Assembly: GCA_947628885.1 (NCBI GenBank)
Contig: CANRBO010000003.1
Span: 1 to 25,203, forward strand
Length of the DNA stretch: 25,203 bases
Direction of reading: 5' to 3'
Origin: an uncultured Clostridia bacterium
GTDB taxonomy: Bacteria > Bacillota > Clostridia > TANB77 > CAG-508
The translations under genes were made by a program, and so were the position numbers. The notes under the pieces were generated by a model. It ran no database searches. It saw nothing but the letters and a program-made list of their open reading frames with translations, and had not been told where the DNA came from. Numbering within the stretch: position 1 is the first letter of the stretch; each line of letters starts with the position of its first letter. Positions 22,936 through 25,203 of this stretch are shown here, one piece after another.

Positions 22936-24462
22936 TTACCCCATATATTTCTCTATAAATAATTGGTCTCCTGGAAAAATTTTATCATTTTGTAAATTAT
23001 TGGTCTCAATTATACTTTCCACCGTACTATTGAATTCCTTTGCAATTTTCCATAAACTGTCGTTTTTTCTAACTTGATATATTACCATGTTATAATCGTC
23101 AACATATTCATTTTCTAGCTCTTCAACATTATTTACTAATCTTAAATCCACATCATTTGATGACACAATGTTAAATCCTATGTCCAATTTTATATTAACT
23201 TCTCCACCTGGTAAAATATTAAAATCATCTGAAAGTATGTCAGCCTTAATTTTCACATTTGCCTTATTTGATATGCCATTACACGCAATTTTCGTTTCAA
23301 ATGGTAAATCTATTTTTTTAGTTTGGATTCCTGTCATACCATTTGCTGAACAAGTAAATACTAGATTAACATTTCCACTAACAAACACTTCATTGTCATT
23401 TACTCTCGTATTAGTATTTACAACACTTGCGTCAACATCATATACCTTTTCATCTGATATATCTAATAGTTCTTTTTGATTTATACTGTATGTTCCTTCA
23501 TAGACAGCCTTATTTTGAATCATCTTTATATTATTTTGCTCAAATTTCAAATTTTTTGACGGACTATATAAATCTTGAATTACATTAATTTCTTTGTTAT
23601 CATAAGCTGTCGCACTTATTCCTACTTCGATTTCAACATATATAGAGTGCTCTTCTGTGCTATTTGGTTTTATAACCATATTTCTAATTTCAAAATCATA
23701 TTCTGTTGGATTATTTTCTCCAATATCTTGCATGTCAATAAATCCCATAATAGGAAATTTTGCATTTACTGTATTTATCCTTCCGTCTTCTGTAGAATAC
23801 AGTATTTTGAGCTTTATGTCAGCCTTCGTTAAGATTTTATTATAACTAATTTTTATGCTTCTATTTACAATCTCACCATTTACTTTTAAAATCTCTGCCA
23901 AATTATCATTACTGTCAATACTTACTGTTTCCTTAGCAACTGTCTTGGTTTGACCAACTCCTAATACAACATTTACCGGAATTGAATTCTCTAATTTTTG
24001 AATATCTTTCACATCAATATTACTTACAAATTCAACTTCCTTATTTGCCAATATCACAATATCAAATTCAAGATTGACTTTTAGATTAACCTTCCTTTCA
24101 TTGATCACTTTGCAATCTATTGAACCCATTGAAACTTGTATATTTTCAGTCATATCTGACGTAATATCTTGCACATTAAAACTTTGCGAAAAATCAAGCG
24201 TATGATTTATACTCCTTACTCCCCTTGTTTTTCCGTCATCTCCGATATACATTACATACACGCTAACCGAACCGTCAACTCTCACTTTGCCGTCCATTAC
24301 TTCTTTTTTATAAATGTTGATTATCCCGCTTGTGCCTACTATCTCTAGTATGTCCGGTTTTACATCAGGGACAATGCAATCTCCGTCCACTTCTATTACT
24401 TCTTTTTTATTTGCCATAACCTGATTGACAGCTAGTTTACTTTTTTCCAACTTTATAGCCAT
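22936..24462 (-). CDS. sipL: SipL-like spore coat morphogenesis protein (DUF3794 plus LysM)
   Basis: In Clostridia SipL binds the ATPase SpoIVA and tethers the coat to the forespore surface. This 508-aa protein carries repeated DUF3794 (SPOCS) units, roughly at residues 30-130, 180-280 and 320-430. A single LysM domain lies at residues 459-508 (VIYQVRKNDSLWKIAKEFNS and IFPGDQLFIEKYMG). Such proteins are usually about 500 residues long. AAGGAGG precedes ATG 24462. A sigma-E-like promoter at 24488-24515 fits mother-cell expression. It is followed with a one-base gap by yunB. No signal peptide is visible, which agrees with a role on the mother-cell side. Confidence 0.9.
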   Translation of the reverse strand: MAIKLEKSKLAVNQVMANKKEVIEVDGDCIVPDVKPDILEIVGTSGIINIYKKEVMDGKVRVDGSVSVYVMYIGDDGKTRGVRSINHTLDFSQSFNVQDITSDMTENIQVSMGSIDCKVINERKVNLKVNLEFDIVILANKEVEFVSNIDVKDIQKLENSIPVNVVLGVGQTKTVAKETVSIDSNDNLAEILKVNGEIVNRSIKISYNKILTKADIKLKILYSTEDGRINTVNAKFPIMGFIDMQDIGENNPTEYDFEIRNMVIKPNSTEEHSIYVEIEVGISATAYDNKEINVIQDLYSPSKNLKFEQNNIKMIQNKAVYEGTYSINQKELLDISDEKVYDVDASVVNTNTRVNDNEVFVSGNVNLVFTCSANGMTGIQTKKIDLPFETKIACNGISNKANVKIKADILSDDFNILPGGEVNIKLDIGFNIVSSNDVDLRLVNNVEELENEYVDDYNMVIYQVRKNDSLWKIAKEFNSTVESIIETNNLQNDKIFPGDQLFIEKYMG

Positions 24463-24487
24463 AACCTACCTCCTTAACATTTACTTA

Positions 24488-24515
24488 AATATATGCCGTA
24501 GAAATTAGATTATGA
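24488..24515 (-). promoter_or_regulatory. Possible sigma-E promoter of sipL-yunB
   Basis: On the minus strand TCATAAT (24509-24515) and CATATATT (24488-24495) are 13 bases apart. Sigma-E promoters resemble KMATATT and CATACANT at 13-15 bases; each box here has one mismatch. Position and gene function agree. Confidence 0.45.
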
Positions 24516-24556
24516 CCATATTCTAAAATAATATCATTATATAAAACACTAACAGT

Positions 24557-25203
24557 TTATAAATTTTTATTATTATAAATAAAATCAACTATATTAACAT
24601 GATTTATACCATCTCTCTTTTGAAGTAATAAATCCATAGTAAATAAATATCTTGGATATAATTCTTTAATCATGTAAAATGGTCTATATTCTCGTTCTTC
24701 AGTTTCTTTATCGCTAATATCTTTTGAGACTTGAATATAATAGTAGTCATCATAATTTGCTCTTGCAATAAAGTCACATTCTAGTTTTCCGATATAACCT
24801 ACAGAAAGTTTATAATTTTTGCTTTTTAAATATGAATAAATTACATTTTCAAGAACAGGTCCATAATTTACTCTATTATCTGTATTCTGAGAATAATAAA
24901 TACTTAAATCTGCCAAATAATATTTTCTTTCTCCTTTTAAAACTGATTTTGATTTTATATCAAACAAATCACAAGCGTAAATGATTTTAGCTTTTTCTAA
25001 AATATCTAAATATCTTTTTATAGTTCTTCTATCTACATTTATTTTTACTTCCTTTTTCAAGTAATTATATATATTTTTTATAGATATAACTGCTCCAAAA
25101 TTATTTATCACAAATTTCTTTATTGATTCAAATAATGCTCTATCATTAATTCTATTACTTGTTTTAATATCTTTATCAAAAATTTGATTTATAACACTTG
25201 AAG
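24557..25203 (-). CDS. DUF4143-type AAA+ ATPase, C-terminal part
   Basis: An open frame enters from the right edge and ends with TAA at 24557; 214 residues are visible. First comes a winged-helix-like stretch (FVINNFGAVISIKNIYNYL, then VDRRTIKRYLDILEKAKIIY). The DUF4143 domain follows, with PVLENVIYSYLKSKNYKLSVGY, then a restriction-nuclease-like core LECDFIARANYDDYYYIQVSK (Glu, Asp and the later Gln-x-Ser-Lys in order). The Walker motifs must lie beyond the window. Proteins of this type are abundant, mobile and of unknown function in anaerobes. A GTG inside (25109-25111) is not taken as the start, because coding similarity continues upstream to the edge. Confidence 0.8.
   Translation of the reverse strand, partial: SSVINQIFDKDIKTSNRINDRALFESIKKFVINNFGAVISIKNIYNYLKKEVKINVDRRTIKRYLDILEKAKIIYACDLFDIKSKSVLKGERKYYLADLSIYYSQNTDNRVNYGPVLENVIYSYLKSKNYKLSVGYIGKLECDFIARANYDDYYYIQVSKDISDKETEEREYRPFYMIKELYPRYLFTMDLLLQKRDGINHVNIVDFIYNNKNL

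Noticed and set aside
1..25203. CRISPR array, tRNA, rRNA, prophage or integrase
   Set aside because: I looked for regular repeat-spacer units, T-loop motifs, rRNA blocks and recombinases and saw none.

Overview
The window looks like a chromosomal segment of an A+T-rich, spore-forming, clostridia-like Firmicute. The reasons are very low G+C outside a few islands, strong AGGAGG ribosome binding sites, an alpha/beta-type small acid-soluble spore protein, the spore-coat proteins SipL and YunB, a GatCAB amidotransferase operon, and a meso-diaminopimelate-type MurE. I cannot name the species.

Layout from left to right. 1-522 holds a decayed DUF3800-like gene and a leftward promoter with a palindrome in its spacer. 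523-1974 (+) is a COG2509-type FAD-dependent dehydrogenase. Then, all on the minus strand, come rpsT (with a long Lys-rich tail), a SASP gene, and a gatC-tmk-gatA-gatB operon (7725 down to 3489). 7835-8182 is a compact two-promoter locus with the layout of a type I toxin-antitoxin pair. 8249-9031 (+) is a pilin-like anchored protein with a phage-type C-terminal motif. 17371 down to 9427 is a cell-wall block, murE-mraY-ftsW-murG-topA. It is followed by an orphan AgrC-like histidine kinase, a foreign-looking P-loop kinase, an HD-family alarmone-hydrolase-like protein (+), the infC-rpmI-rplT operon with an attenuator leader and an AUA start codon, the sipL-yunB sporulation pair, and the C-terminal part of a DUF4143-type ATPase running off the right edge.

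The most striking signal is not a gene. Three reading frames in the window (topA, ftsW and the DUF3800 remnant) are each broken by exactly one extra C placed directly before a conserved glycine GGN codon, which puts a CGG triplet in the zero frame. Skipping that one base restores the conserved protein each time. I read every gene on its coding strand by eye for in-frame CGG. The only other one is codon 4 of the foreign-looking kinase at 19124-19744. Other Arg codons (CGT, CGA, AGA, AGG) are used normally. This suggests that CGG is not an ordinary sense codon here and may trigger +1 frameshifting, or that CGGY is read as a four-base glycine codon. A systematic sequencing error is the main alternative.

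The second candidate system is the 7835-8182 locus. It has a 36-aa hydrophobic peptide gene, a shared bidirectional terminator and a convergent antisense RNA. The two convergent promoters share spacing and the first transcribed bases as an inverted duplication.
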